From Fodinicurvata fenggangensis DSM 21160 (GTDB taxonomy: Bacteria > Pseudomonadota > Alphaproteobacteria > Kiloniellales > DSM-21159), in the NCBI RefSeq assembly GCF_000686045.1, contig NZ_JMLV01000001.1, forward strand, positions 372,001-436,000: DNA of 64,000 nucleotides. The letters are read 5' to 3'. Below the pieces are notes generated by a model, which searched no databases, was not told the DNA's origin, and saw nothing but the letters and a program-made list of their open reading frames with translations. Numbering within the stretch: the stretch's first letter is position 1; every line of letters begins with the position of its first letter. Positions 9,875 through 18,842 of this stretch are shown piece after piece. Position numbers and translations under genes: made by a program.

Positions 9875-11002
9875 TCAGGCTGCCATGCCCTGCAGGCGCC
9901 CAAAAGCCGTTATGAAAGCCTGCTTGCGATCCAGGCTGGCCTGCTCGGTCTGCTGAAAGAGCTGAGTGAGGTTTTCCCATAGGCTCATCCAGTCCGCAAG
10001 TTCACGTCTATCGGAAAGGCGCTGCATGACCTCCCCTTCCCCTTCAAGGATGCCGACTGGAGCGCTTTTTGTTGCGCGCAGCCTTACAAGACGTCCCAGC
10101 CACCAGAGCATCAATTCGCTCATGGTGCGGAACAAAACCCCCTGGCTGTCCCGTGCCAGGGTGTCCCCGATCTCGTGAAGCTTGTAACTGTCCAGTGCCG
10201 GGAGTTGTCCCATCATCTCCACCATCTGGATATAGAGGCCGGCACCTCCAGCCTGATTCAAATCGAGGGCGCGCCCGATACTGCCTTCGGACAGGTATGT
10301 CAGCAGGGTTCGTTCGTTTTCGTGCAGGTCTGGCAGATAGCGTTCCAGAAGCTGTTCAACGACAGTACCTTCAAGCGGTGGCAGGGACAGCTGGCGGCAA
10401 CGAGAGCGAATTGTCGGTAACAGGCGGCCGGGATTATGGCTGATCAGAAGCAGCAGCGTCTTCTCGGGAGGCTCTTCCAGGCTCTTCAAAAGGGCGTTCG
10501 CACCCTGCGTTCCAAGCTCGTCCACTGGATCCAGAATGGCAGCTCGCCAACTTCCATTCGTTGCCGTCATGTGCAGGAAGGCCCCAAGCTGTCGGACCCC
10601 ATCGACAGGGATATCCCGTTTGATGCGCCCATCCTTGTCCGGGCTGCGTTCCAGCACACGCAGGTCAGGGAAACTGCCTGAGGCAACCTGCTTGAACACG
10701 GAGCTATCTGCTGGAATATCCAATCCGGAGGACGACTGCGCGGCTGGCTCCGCTATCCCTCCAAACAACCCCGCGTCTGCGGGGCTGTCTTCCGTGAAGA
10801 GATACCTGACCGCCCGATAGGCAAGGGTTGCCTTTCCGACTCCTCTGGGGCCGGAAATCAGCCAAGCATGTGGAAGCCTTCCACTGTCCATGGCCTTTCG
10901 AAAGGTTGTTTCGGCGGTTTCCTGACCCAGCAGAGAGTTATTGTTGCGCGGGTGAAGTGAATCCACTTCTTCCTTATCTGGTGTGCCGCTGCTTTTGCTC
11001 AT
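9875..11002 (-). CDS. holB: DNA polymerase III subunit delta' (HolB)
   Basis: A 375-residue clamp-loader subunit. Its Walker A motif GPRGVGKAT is at 51-59, and the SLEEPPEKTLLLLIS stretch includes the conserved sensor and trigger region of clamp-loader AAA+ proteins. Cysteines of a zinc module are not obvious, as often in alphaproteobacterial delta'. The start overlaps the tmk stop by 4 bp (ATGA), so the two are coupled. The product assembles with tau/gamma and delta to load the beta clamp at the replication fork. Confidence 0.92.
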   Translation of the reverse strand: MSKSSGTPDKEEVDSLHPRNNNSLLGQETAETTFRKAMDSGRLPHAWLISGPRGVGKATLAYRAVRYLFTEDSPADAGLFGGIAEPAAQSSSGLDIPADSSVFKQVASGSFPDLRVLERSPDKDGRIKRDIPVDGVRQLGAFLHMTATNGSWRAAILDPVDELGTQGANALLKSLEEPPEKTLLLLISHNPGRLLPTIRSRCRQLSLPPLEGTVVEQLLERYLPDLHENERTLLTYLSEGSIGRALDLNQAGGAGLYIQMVEMMGQLPALDSYKLHEIGDTLARDSQGVLFRTMSELMLWWLGRLVRLRATKSAPVGILEGEGEVMQRLSDRRELADWMSLWENLTQLFQQTEQASLDRKQAFITAFGRLQGMAA

Positions 11003-11640
11003 TCTTCAACAGACAGTTCAAACCTTGAGAGGACGGCCTGGATCATTTGATCCGTTACCTGTTCAAGTGGCTGGGTGCCGTCCAGGGTGAGAAAACGTGC
11101 GCGATCCTGCTTGACCCTTTCCAGGAATCCATGGCGCACACGCTCGTGAAAATCTCGCTCCAGGCTTTCGAATCGTGTTTCCCTGTCCTGTCGGCTGTGT
11201 GCCCGCTCGAGGCCAGTTTCAACCGGCAGATCGATCAGAATGGTCAGATCGGGCCGAAATTCCCCCAGCGTGAAGGCATGTAACTGATCCAGGCTTTCCA
11301 AGGGCAGCCCGTGCCCATATCCCTGATATGCATAGGTGGAATCAATGAATCGGTCACAAAGAACCCAGGTCCCATCTGCCATGGCGGGCCAGACAGTCTT
11401 GACCAGGTGATCCCTTCGTGCCGCCAGCACCAGGAGCGCTTCACTGGTGGCGTCCCAGCGTCCGGCCACGCCCTCGACAAGCAGGCGCCTGATTTCCTCG
11501 GCCCCTGTACTACCGCCAGGTTCACGTGTGCACTTGAACGATATATCCAGGCTTTGAAGCTTCTGGCTCAGCGCCCGGATTTGTGTCGACTTGCCGGCGC
11601 CCTCTCCGCCTTCGATCGTTATGAAACGCCCCTGCCCCAT
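10999..11640 (-). CDS. tmk: Thymidylate kinase
   Basis: A 213-residue dTMP kinase that makes dTDP for DNA synthesis. The P-loop GGEGAGKST is at 11-19, the Asp-Arg pair of the DR(Y/F) motif is at 96-97 (CDRFIDSTYAYQG), and ERAHSRQDRETRFE near 167-180 matches the lid region. TREPGG at 38-43 is the dTMP-site motif. The gene lies 6 bp after dacC and overlaps holB by 4 bp, forming a compact dacC-tmk-holB-metG transcription unit. Confidence 0.96.
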   Translation of the reverse strand: MGQGRFITIEGGEGAGKSTQIRALSQKLQSLDISFKCTREPGGSTGAEEIRRLLVEGVAGRWDATSEALLVLAARRDHLVKTVWPAMADGTWVLCDRFIDSTYAYQGYGHGLPLESLDQLHAFTLGEFRPDLTILIDLPVETGLERAHSRQDRETRFESLERDFHERVRHGFLERVKQDRARFLTLDGTQPLEQVTDQMIQAVLSRFELSVEE

Positions 11641-11646
11641 GAATAT

Positions 11647-12789
11647 TTATGGATTTCCGAGCACAAGGTATTTTCCTGCGGCGAAGAGGCGTCCAAACAA
11701 ACCGGCCTTGTCCACGTCTTTTGCGGCAAGCAGCGGGATTTCCTGTTCCGGCATGCCGGGAGCGGAAAGTATCAGCGTTCCAATGGTTTGCCCCTTTTCT
11801 ATGGGGGCGGGAACCGGTCCTTCATAGACAATGCGAGCTTCAAGTTCGTCCCGGGCCGCATGCGGCAAGGTGACCACAAGTTCGTCCTCGGCCACCAGGG
11901 GCACTGTATCTTCGGCTCCGAGCCACACGGTCGCCTCATCGATAGGCTCATCCTTTTCCGCCAGATTAAAGTTATCGAACTCGCGAAACCCCCAGGACAG
12001 CAAGCGGCTTGCCTCTTCGGCGCGCTCGTTCACACTGTCCAGGCCAGTTACCACAAGGACCAGGCGGCGGCCATCCTGCACCGCCGAAGCGGTCAGGCCG
12101 TAACCGGCTTCCTCCGTATGTCCGGTTTTCAGGCCATCCGCACCAATGTTCCTGTAGAGTAGTGGATTGCGGTTACCCTGACGAATTTCGTTCCAGGTGA
12201 ACTCCGTTTCCGAATAGATTTCGTAATACTGGGGAAATTCATCGATGATGCGGCGTGCAAGTGTTGCCAGGTCGCGTGCTGACATACGGTGATCCGGGTG
12301 GGGCCACCCGGTTGCATTGGCAAAAGTGCTATCCTGTAGACCTATTTCCCGGCCCATTTCGGTCATTTCACGTGCGAAGGCTTCCTCGCTGCCTGAAATG
12401 CCTTCGGCCAGGACAATGCAGGCGTCATTTCCTGACTGGACGATAACACCGCGCAGTAAGTCACTGACCGCGACTTCCTCGCCCACTTCAACAAACATCT
12501 TGGAGCCGCCCTTCCGCCAGGCCTTCTCACTGACAGGCAATTTGTCATCCATGGAAAGGCGCTCTTCCTCCAGGCGATCGAAGACCATGTAAGCGGTCAT
12601 GATCTTGCTCATGGAGGCCGGTGGCATCGCCTTGTCAGCTTGCTTTTCGTAAAGAATGCTGCCGGTTTCATGATCCACCAGAATGGCTTCGCGCGCTTCT
12701 GTTTCAAACGCCTTCGCCAAGGGTACGCAAGCGATTGAGAGCAACAGGAGGCCGGATACGAAAGCGACATACCGAGGCAAGGCAGGCAT
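11647..12789 (-). CDS. dacC: D-alanyl-D-alanine carboxypeptidase (penicillin-binding protein 5/6 type)
   Basis: A 380-residue S11-family D,D-carboxypeptidase that trims the terminal D-Ala of peptidoglycan stem peptides in the periplasm. A signal peptide covers about 1-27 (hydrophobic 8-21, then PLAKA). The active-site motifs are SMSK at 59-62, SGN at 119-121 and KTG at 221-223, all intact, with the C-terminal PBP5-type beta domain after about 260. The ATG at 12789 is chosen because GAGGG lies 8 bases upstream and the signal peptide then begins properly; an in-frame codon further upstream is less likely. The symbol follows alphaproteobacterial usage; dacA would serve equally. Confidence 0.92.
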   Translation of the reverse strand: MPALPRYVAFVSGLLLLSIACVPLAKAFETEAREAILVDHETGSILYEKQADKAMPPASMSKIMTAYMVFDRLEEERLSMDDKLPVSEKAWRKGGSKMFVEVGEEVAVSDLLRGVIVQSGNDACIVLAEGISGSEEAFAREMTEMGREIGLQDSTFANATGWPHPDHRMSARDLATLARRIIDEFPQYYEIYSETEFTWNEIRQGNRNPLLYRNIGADGLKTGHTEEAGYGLTASAVQDGRRLVLVVTGLDSVNERAEEASRLLSWGFREFDNFNLAEKDEPIDEATVWLGAEDTVPLVAEDELVVTLPHAARDELEARIVYEGPVPAPIEKGQTIGTLILSAPGMPEQEIPLLAAKDVDKAGLFGRLFAAGKYLVLGNP

Positions 12790-12862
12790 CAATAATCCCT
12801 CTTTGGCTTCAGTTCCCAATGGAAACGGAAAACCTACTCAACAAAACGGTCTGAAATATGAC

Positions 12863-13801
12863 CTACTGCACAACAACATGAGACTGCTTGTAGCCACTGG
12901 AGATCAGATTCTCCAGCAAGCCGTCCGCATCTCCCACCGAAGCAACAGGTCCGATTTGCACGCGATAGAAATCACGACCATCGACTGAAACAGGTGCTAT
13001 GCGTACATCGCCGTGAGTCGACAGGCGGTCTGCCAAGCGTGTGGCGTTCGTGTAATCGGTGAATGATCCTGCCTGAATATAGAGATCGCTGGAACTGACG
13101 GATTCTTGAGAAACGATCCCATCCGGTTCGGGCGCGTCCTCTTTGTCCGTCACTCCGGAGAGGTTTTCTGTACTTACACGCGATACCGGGGCAGCCGCCA
13201 CTTGCTGCTTGGCTGGCTGAAGGTCTTCTGGCTGATAAACAGCCTGTTGTACCGCAGGCTCGGGTACATCTTTCCCCTGCGCTGCCGCAGCCAGTTGGCG
13301 GCTTTCGTTTTCCAGAACGGTAATACGCACTTTCGCCGTTCCTTGTTTCTCAAAGCCCAGGAGCTGAGCGCCACGCTTTGAAATGTCGATGATACGATTA
13401 TTCGCAAAGGGGCCGCGATCATTGATTCGCAGCTTGAGGGAGCGTCCATTTTCAAGATTGGTTACACGAACCAGGCTGGGAATCGGCAGAGTTGGATGTG
13501 CAGCCGTAAGGGCGTGCTGGTCGTATTTTTCGCCGTTGGCCGTTGCCTTGCCGTGAAATCCGGGACCGTACCAAGAGGCAATACCAGTCTCGTCATATGC
13601 GTAGTCGACCGTTGGATGGTACCAGACTCCGCTGATTTGATAGGGCTGGCCAACTTTGTATGTTCCGATCTGTCCGGAATCGCCATTGTCGCGAACAGAT
13701 TTGGCCGTATGGGCAGCCATCTGGACTTCGGAGCAACCTGCAGCAATCAGGCTGACTGTACCAAGAACCAAAAAAACAAGCGGTAAGCGTTTGTACGACA
13801 T
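12863..13801 (-). CDS. rlpA: Septal ring lytic transglycosylase RlpA (lipoprotein with SPOR domain)
   Basis: A 312-residue outer-membrane lipoprotein. The lipobox LIAAGC places the lipidated cysteine at residue 23. The double-psi beta-barrel catalytic domain spans about 72-165 and includes GIASWYGPGFHG, TANGE and the RINDRGPF loop with the catalytic Asp. A Pro/Gln-rich linker follows, and residues about 238-312 form a SPOR domain (LYIQAGSF...YRVQIGP) that binds denuded glycan strands at the septum. RlpA cleaves such strands during daughter-cell separation. Its place beside a D,D-carboxypeptidase and an MltB-type enzyme makes this a small peptidoglycan-remodelling block. Confidence 0.94.
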   Translation of the reverse strand: MSYKRLPLVFLVLGTVSLIAAGCSEVQMAAHTAKSVRDNGDSGQIGTYKVGQPYQISGVWYHPTVDYAYDETGIASWYGPGFHGKATANGEKYDQHALTAAHPTLPIPSLVRVTNLENGRSLKLRINDRGPFANNRIIDISKRGAQLLGFEKQGTAKVRITVLENESRQLAAAAQGKDVPEPAVQQAVYQPEDLQPAKQQVAAAPVSRVSTENLSGVTDKEDAPEPDGIVSQESVSSSDLYIQAGSFTDYTNATRLADRLSTHGDVRIAPVSVDGRDFYRVQIGPVASVGDADGLLENLISSGYKQSHVVVQ

Positions 13802-13884
13802 CGTCGAAATCCCCCGATTCAGCCCTCATTTATACGAGAGCGGAGCAAGCAAATACTTCCATAAAACATACCAGTTCGACTTCT

Positions 13885-15177
13885 TCATTCCTCAGAGCGG
13901 ATCTGCCGCAGCAGCTTCCTGCTTGGAAAAGCGTCTGCGGGAAGACCACGGCTTTCCTGATAATCCCGAATTGCGGTGCGGGTCATGGGTCCGACCTTGC
14001 CATCTGCCGGCCCGGCATTGAAGCCAAGCCTCCCAAGTCGAGACTGCATATCCTTAACCTGATCGACGCTCAGACGTACATCCTCCTGGGGAGCGGATAC
14101 GGTCAGATCTGGTCCACCGACCAGCTTGTCTGCCAAGTACCCCACCGCAACGGCATAGAGAATGGATCGGTTCCACTGAAGTATGCGCGTATAATTGTGA
14201 TAGACAAGAAAGGCTGGCCCTTCACTTCCGGCCGGCAGGATCACCGCCGCTTCACGGTTATCGGAAGGTAGAGTGGCACCGTCGGCTCCGTGCAACCCTA
14301 GCGCCTTCCATTCATCGATCGTCTTCAAGGTTTCCGGCATGGTTTCTATGGAAACCAGGGACCAGTCGAAGTTTGCCGGAAGACGTACCTCCTGCCCCCA
14401 GGTCTGGTCTCCACGCCAGCCAATAGAACTCAGGAAATTGGCTGCAGAAGCAAAGACATCCGGCATGCTGCCCCATATGTCCCTGCGGCTGTCTCCATCC
14501 GCATCTGTGGCATAGGCCGTGTAGGTGGAGGGCATGAACTGCAGGTGCCCCATGGCCCCGGCCCAGGAGCCTTCCATGCGCTCGGGACTGATGTCTCCGG
14601 AATCCAGGATCTTCAGGGCATGCAGCAGTTCTTCCCGGAAGAACGCGCTACGGCGTTCGTCATAGGCAAGAGTTGCCAAGGAGGAAATAACCGGGAAATT
14701 GCCGAATGTAGCGCCGTAGTTTGTCTCCAGCCCCCAGAACGCCACCAGGAAACGCGGCTGCACCCCATAACGCTGCTCCACCTCACTTAACAGAGGACGG
14801 TGTTGCTGCAGGAGGTCGCGTCCTTCCTCGATACGCCGATCATTGACAGCATTGGACATGTAACGCCAGAAGCTCAGCGTGAATTCGGGCTGGCTGCGGT
14901 CAAGCTCTATCACCCTGTCCAGAGGTCGGACACGCTCGAAGGCCTGATCAAATGTATTTGGAGAAACGCCCTCGCGAATCGCCTGGTTGCGAAGTTCGTC
15001 AACCCAGTTCTGGAACGAGGGATCCACGGCTGTCGAGAGCGATGATCTGTCCGTCGACGCAGACGTTGTCTGACCTCTCGATTGGTCATCTACTGCAGAT
15101 GCGCTGCACCCTCCCCCGACCATGGCAAGGAAAGACAGCACAATAAGCGGACGCAATCGCGGAACAAGATTGGTCAT
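13885..15177 (-). CDS. Lytic murein transglycosylase, MltB family, with peptidoglycan-binding domain
   Basis: A 430-residue lipoprotein with lipobox GGGC (Cys24). The SLT domain of the MltB type spans roughly 50-350. The catalytic glutamate is Glu151 in FWGLETNYG, and the conserved GAMGHLQFMPSTY and DIWGSMPDVFASAANFL blocks follow. Residues about 365-425 form a PG_binding_1 domain (MQSRLGRLGFNAGPADGKVGP). It cleaves the MurNAc-GlcNAc bond to give 1,6-anhydro products in the periplasm. It is first in the minus-strand envelope cluster and divergent from the sensor kinase gene, with 148 bp between the two starts. Confidence 0.92.
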   Translation of the reverse strand: MTNLVPRLRPLIVLSFLAMVGGGCSASAVDDQSRGQTTSASTDRSSLSTAVDPSFQNWVDELRNQAIREGVSPNTFDQAFERVRPLDRVIELDRSQPEFTLSFWRYMSNAVNDRRIEEGRDLLQQHRPLLSEVEQRYGVQPRFLVAFWGLETNYGATFGNFPVISSLATLAYDERRSAFFREELLHALKILDSGDISPERMEGSWAGAMGHLQFMPSTYTAYATDADGDSRRDIWGSMPDVFASAANFLSSIGWRGDQTWGQEVRLPANFDWSLVSIETMPETLKTIDEWKALGLHGADGATLPSDNREAAVILPAGSEGPAFLVYHNYTRILQWNRSILYAVAVGYLADKLVGGPDLTVSAPQEDVRLSVDQVKDMQSRLGRLGFNAGPADGKVGPMTRTAIRDYQESRGLPADAFPSRKLLRQIRSEE

Positions 15178-15325
15178 AGAACCCCTGCCTGATTGAAACT
15201 ACCCTTACTTATTGCCATGAAAGCTGGATTCCTGGCAACGCTGCATTCTCTGAAACTGCGGAATTCTCAGCACTACACCTTGATTCTGGTAAGGATTGAT
15301 AAGTTTTTTACGATAAAGTCCGGTC

Positions 15326-17098
15326 ATGAGCTTTACGCATAATCGCAGGCAGGGAGTCTTGTGGCTCGCCGCACTCTCGCTTTTTGTCGTTGGCACGGCC
15401 TTGTCTTTTTACATTGGCAGCCGTGTTGAAGCGGCTGTCCAACAACAGTGGAAAGCCCGGGCGGATCGAGAGGCTTCACGGCTTGTAGCGCTGGTGGATC
15501 AGACCCTGATACAGGCGGAAAGCTTCCTCACGGCCACCTCTTCCCTGTTCAATGCTTCAGATGAGGTAACGGTCGCAGAATTTGCACGGCTGGAGCACAG
15601 CCTGGACCGTGGCGAACTGGCGTATGGGTTCGATAATCTTGCCTTTGCTGAAATCATCCCTTTGGGGGAGCGGGCCGGCCTGGAGGAGAAGCTGGGTTTC
15701 GAACTTACCTCCTTCCTGAACCCGGCCAAGGAAGCACCGCGTATACGGCAGCATGCGGTTATCACCATGACCACGGGCATTCCCAGCATTTTTCTGCGCG
15801 GCACGGATCTGGCCAGTCAGGAGCAGCCGCGCAGTGCCATCTACCAGGCAATGACGGGCCAAGGCGATGCGGCAATGAGCCGTATTTTCCGCCATAGCGA
15901 GCGGTGGTGGAGCATCATGGCCCTTTCTGTCGAGAACGGCAGTACGGATGGTGTGCTGGTCGGGCTGATGGATATCTCGAACCTGTTCGAGAACCTCAAG
16001 AATGCGGTACCGGAAGGCCTGGAATTCAGGCTGGAACAGCGAGGGGATGCCCAGGGCGCATCGGTTCGAAATAACCTGATCGAAGGCCCTGAATCTGCAC
16101 CCCCAGAGACAGTCGCAACCTTCGATTACGGACTGGTTCATGGGCAAGCGAGTCTTAGATTTCACTGGGATTTGCTGCCTGACTTCGAAAAGCAGGGCGG
16201 CGAAGAACTTGGTTGGGTGATATCCGGTGCCGGATCCCTGCTCAGTCTTCTGCTTTCCCTCTTGATCGGCTTGCTGCTTCAGCAGAATGCACTGATCCGG
16301 GCGCGCGTGGCCGAGCGGACCGCCGAGTTGGCCCAGGCGAGGGATGTTGCCGAGCGTGCCAACCGCAGCAAGACGGAGTTTCTTGCAACCATGAGCCATG
16401 AGTTGCGCACGCCGCTGAATGCCATCATCGGCTTTTCCGAACTGCTGCGTAACGAAACCTTCGGAACTCTGGGCAATGCAAGGTACCAGGAATACGCAGC
16501 GGACATTAATGACAGCGGGCAGCATCTGCTGGCATTGATCAACGATGTTCTGGATGTGGCAAAAGCCGAATCCGGCAAGATTGAACTGGATTATGCGCCC
16601 GTGGATCTCGAGCGTTTGATACAGGCTGTGGTCCGATTGATGTCGGATCGCGCGCAAAGCGGCGGTGTCCATCTGTCAATACGAATTGAAAGCCCCTTGC
16701 CCCTGTTCAACGGGGATGTACTGCGCTTGCGGCAGGTCATCCTGAATCTGCTCTCGAACGCGATTAAATTCACGGAAACGGGCGGACATGTCGAAGTTGG
16801 CGCCTATCGACGCGCTGGTGGAGACCTTTGCCTCTATGTTCAGGATACAGGTGTTGGGATGGACCCAGCCGAAGTCGAGGATGCGCTCGCCCCCTTTACG
16901 CAGCTGGACAGTTCCCTGAGCCGCAAGTTTGAGGGTACAGGACTTGGCTTGCCACTGACGCAGAAACTCGTCGAGCTGCATGACGGCGAGTTGAAGATAG
17001 ACACGGCGCCAGGAAAGGGGACCACGGCAAGCATCATATTGCCGAGATCCCGCGTGGTGCAGCTTGAGGACGAGACCACCACGCAACGCACTGGTTAG
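15326..17098 (+). CDS. Membrane sensor histidine kinase with CHASE-like periplasmic domain
   Basis: A 590-residue hybrid-free histidine kinase. TM1 is at about 13-30 and TM2 at about 293-316 (a Leu/Ile-rich run after ELGWVISGAG). The ~260-residue periplasmic part between them resembles a CHASE ligand-binding domain (FLTATSSLF, AFAEIIPL), which is an inference. The HisKA phospho-acceptor is His358 in MSHELRTPLNAIIGF. The ATPase domain has NLLSNAIKF, DTGVGM and GTGLGLPLTQKL, all intact. No response regulator is adjacent, so its partner is unknown. The gene is followed 67 bp later by a tRNA-Ser gene. Confidence 0.87.
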   Translation: MSFTHNRRQGVLWLAALSLFVVGTALSFYIGSRVEAAVQQQWKARADREASRLVALVDQTLIQAESFLTATSSLFNASDEVTVAEFARLEHSLDRGELAYGFDNLAFAEIIPLGERAGLEEKLGFELTSFLNPAKEAPRIRQHAVITMTTGIPSIFLRGTDLASQEQPRSAIYQAMTGQGDAAMSRIFRHSERWWSIMALSVENGSTDGVLVGLMDISNLFENLKNAVPEGLEFRLEQRGDAQGASVRNNLIEGPESAPPETVATFDYGLVHGQASLRFHWDLLPDFEKQGGEELGWVISGAGSLLSLLLSLLIGLLLQQNALIRARVAERTAELAQARDVAERANRSKTEFLATMSHELRTPLNAIIGFSELLRNETFGTLGNARYQEYAADINDSGQHLLALINDVLDVAKAESGKIELDYAPVDLERLIQAVVRLMSDRAQSGGVHLSIRIESPLPLFNGDVLRLRQVILNLLSNAIKFTETGGHVEVGAYRRAGGDLCLYVQDTGVGMDPAEVEDALAPFTQLDSSLSRKFEGTGLGLPLTQKLVELHDGELKIDTAPGKGTTASIILPRSRVVQLEDETTTQRTG

Positions 17099-17165
17099 GA
17101 AACCTTTGGCCAGATCGTTCGATGCTCTTGTCGAGCTGGAGCCAGCTGCTTAGAAAGGTGGTACC

Positions 17166-17255
17166 GGAGGGGTGGCAGAGTGGTCGATTGCACCGGTCTT
17201 GAAAACCGGCAGGGGTTAACGCCCCTCGTGGGTTCGAATCCCACCCCCTCCGCCA
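17166..17255 (+). tRNA. tRNA-Ser(UGA)
   Basis: A 90-base type II tRNA with encoded CCA at 17253-17255. The acceptor stem pairs GGAGGGG (17166-17172) with CCCCTCC (17245-17251). The anticodon stem-loop is CCGGT-CTTGAAA-ACCGG with anticodon TGA at 17200-17202. A long variable arm (GGGGTTAACGCCCC) marks a serine tRNA. The T arm is GTGGG-TTCGAAT-CCCAC. A type III polyketide synthase gene starts 21 bp after the CCA end. Confidence 0.98.
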
Positions 17256-17276
17256 TCACCATTGGGGCCATTCGGA

Positions 17277-18332
17277 ATGATCGATATTGCCCTGAAGGGG
17301 CTTGGTACTGCCCTGCCCCAGCACCGACTGTCGCAATCCGAGGCCTTCATTCTGGCGCGCGACATGTTTCAGAATCGCTTTTCGGACTTCGATCGCATTG
17401 CGCCGGTATTTGCCAATGCAGGGATCGACAGCCGATCGATCGCGATGCCGCTTGACTGGTATCTCGAGCCGCGCGGATGGGATGAGCGGAATAAGGCCTA
17501 CGTCGACGTTGCAAGTCAGCTGTTCGCTCAGGCGGCGAGAAGCGCATTGGCGGCGGCTGACGTCCCAGCCGCTGATATCGATGCCATCATTACGGTGAGT
17601 TCGACGGGGATTTCCACTCCCACTCTGGAGGCTCGCGTTGCTGCTGAACTCGGCTTCAGGCCAGACGTCCTTCGCGTGCCCGTATTCGGAATGGGGTGTG
17701 CAGGGGGCCTTAGTGGCTTGGCGCTTGGCGTTCAATTGGCTCGTGCCAATACGGGCGGAAAGATTCTGGTCGTCGCCGTGGAACTCTGCACGTTGTCGTT
17801 TCGCAAGGACACCCTGACCAAGGCCAACATTGTCTCCACGGCTCTTTTCGCCGATGGTGCGGCCGCTGCAGTGCTCGCTGCGGCGCAGCCGGATGATCGC
17901 CATATCGTGGGGCCGGGGTGTCAGTACACCTGGCCTGCGACGCTCCATATCATGGGCTGGAATGTCACCAGCGAGGGGCTCGAGGTTGTGTTCGATCGCG
18001 ATATCCCATCGTTCGTGCGCAGTCGTATTTCCCACGTCGTACACAGCTTTCTCGAGCGCCTCTCTCTGACACATGAGGACATCGCTCGCTTCGGCTTCCA
18101 CCCAGGCGGGATGAAAGTTCTGGAGGCGCTTGAGACTGCGCTTAACATCGAGCCAGGATCGCTCGACATTGAGCGCGATATACTTCGCGAACAAGGGAAC
18201 ATGTCGGCGCCAACTGTCTTGTTTGTCCTTGATCGTCTGTTGGCAAACGCGCCGGCTGACGGCATCAATCTGTTGTCGGCCCTAGGACCCGGATTCAGCG
18301 CCGTTTCGGTCCCTGTCACCGTCCGCTCTTGA
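17277..18332 (+). CDS. Type III polyketide synthase (chalcone/alkylresorcinol synthase-like)
   Basis: A 351-residue thiolase-fold condensing enzyme of the chalcone/stilbene synthase family. Such enzymes extend an acyl-CoA starter with malonyl units and cyclise the product to resorcinols or pyrones. The catalytic triad is complete: Cys141 in GMGCAGGLSGL, His275 in GFHPGG and Asn308 in EQGNMSAPT. The GNMSAPT motif and the absence of KAS III acyl-carrier features separate it from FabH. The ATG at 17277 is chosen over a TTG at 17262 that would leave only 6 bp after the tRNA. Nine bases separate it from the ICMT-like gene, so the two are almost surely co-transcribed. By analogy with SrsA/SrsB and BpsA/BpsB the product may be an alkylresorcinol or alkylpyrone (inference). 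Confidence 0.9.
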   Translation: MIDIALKGLGTALPQHRLSQSEAFILARDMFQNRFSDFDRIAPVFANAGIDSRSIAMPLDWYLEPRGWDERNKAYVDVASQLFAQAARSALAAADVPAADIDAIITVSSTGISTPTLEARVAAELGFRPDVLRVPVFGMGCAGGLSGLALGVQLARANTGGKILVVAVELCTLSFRKDTLTKANIVSTALFADGAAAAVLAAAQPDDRHIVGPGCQYTWPATLHIMGWNVTSEGLEVVFDRDIPSFVRSRISHVVHSFLERLSLTHEDIARFGFHPGGMKVLEALETALNIEPGSLDIERDILREQGNMSAPTVLFVLDRLLANAPADGINLLSALGPGFSAVSVPVTVRS

Positions 18333-18341
18333 GCCCCGATC

Positions 18342-18842
18342 ATGCCGCTTGCCTCTCTTGTTCTGGCCATCGTCACGCTCCAGCGTCTCGCTGAACTCGT
18401 GCTTTCCAATCGCAATACAGCACGCCTGATCGAACGGGGCGGCGTCGAAAAGTCGCCCGGCCATTACCCGGTCATCGTCATCCTGCATGCCACCTGGTTG
18501 GCGCTGTTGTGGATCATGGCTGCCGGCGCGACCGTCGATCTGTCGTGGCTGGCTGTGTTTGGTGTGCTGCAGGGACTGCGGGTGTGGGTCATCTCGACTC
18601 TCGGCAAGCGCTGGACAACCCGGATTATCGTTGTGCCGGGTGAGGCACGGGTGCGTCGCGGGCCCTATCGCTATGTCGACCATCCCAATTACTTGATTGT
18701 GGTGGCCGAGTTCATCGCTTTGCCGATGGCGCTTGGACAGCCCCTGATCGCCATCGTCTTTACCCTTCTCAATGCTGCAGTGCTGTGGGTTCGCATTCGC
18801 GCCGAGGCGCTGGCACTGGATGAAGCAGAGCCGCACCGATGA
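18342..18842 (+). CDS. Isoprenylcysteine carboxyl methyltransferase (ICMT) family protein
   Basis: A 166-residue integral-membrane methyltransferase-like protein. Hydrophobic helices lie near residues 3-20, 43-61, 67-86, 117-134 and 135-150. The SAM-binding signature RRGPYRYVDHPNY is at about 106-117, the motif shared by ICMT and phospholipid methyltransferases. In Streptomyces (SrsB) and Bacillus (BpsB) proteins of this family encoded beside a type III PKS O-methylate the polyketide lipid. The same role is inferred here. Its stop overlaps the exporter start by 4 bp (ATGA), giving translational coupling. Confidence 0.87.
   Translation: MPLASLVLAIVTLQRLAELVLSNRNTARLIERGGVEKSPGHYPVIVILHATWLALLWIMAAGATVDLSWLAVFGVLQGLRVWVISTLGKRWTTRIIVVPGEARVRRGPYRYVDHPNYLIVVAEFIALPMALGQPLIAIVFTLLNAAVLWVRIRAEALALDEAEPHR

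Noticed and set aside
15557-16672. A 371-codon open frame opposite the CHASE-like sensor kinase
   Set aside because: Shadow of a clear histidine kinase gene; no recognisable motifs or ribosome site.
17256-18194. A 312-codon open frame on the minus strand opposite the type III PKS
   Set aside because: It is the shadow of the strongly conserved PKS gene, has no family motifs and its predicted protein is low-complexity in Arg/Gln.
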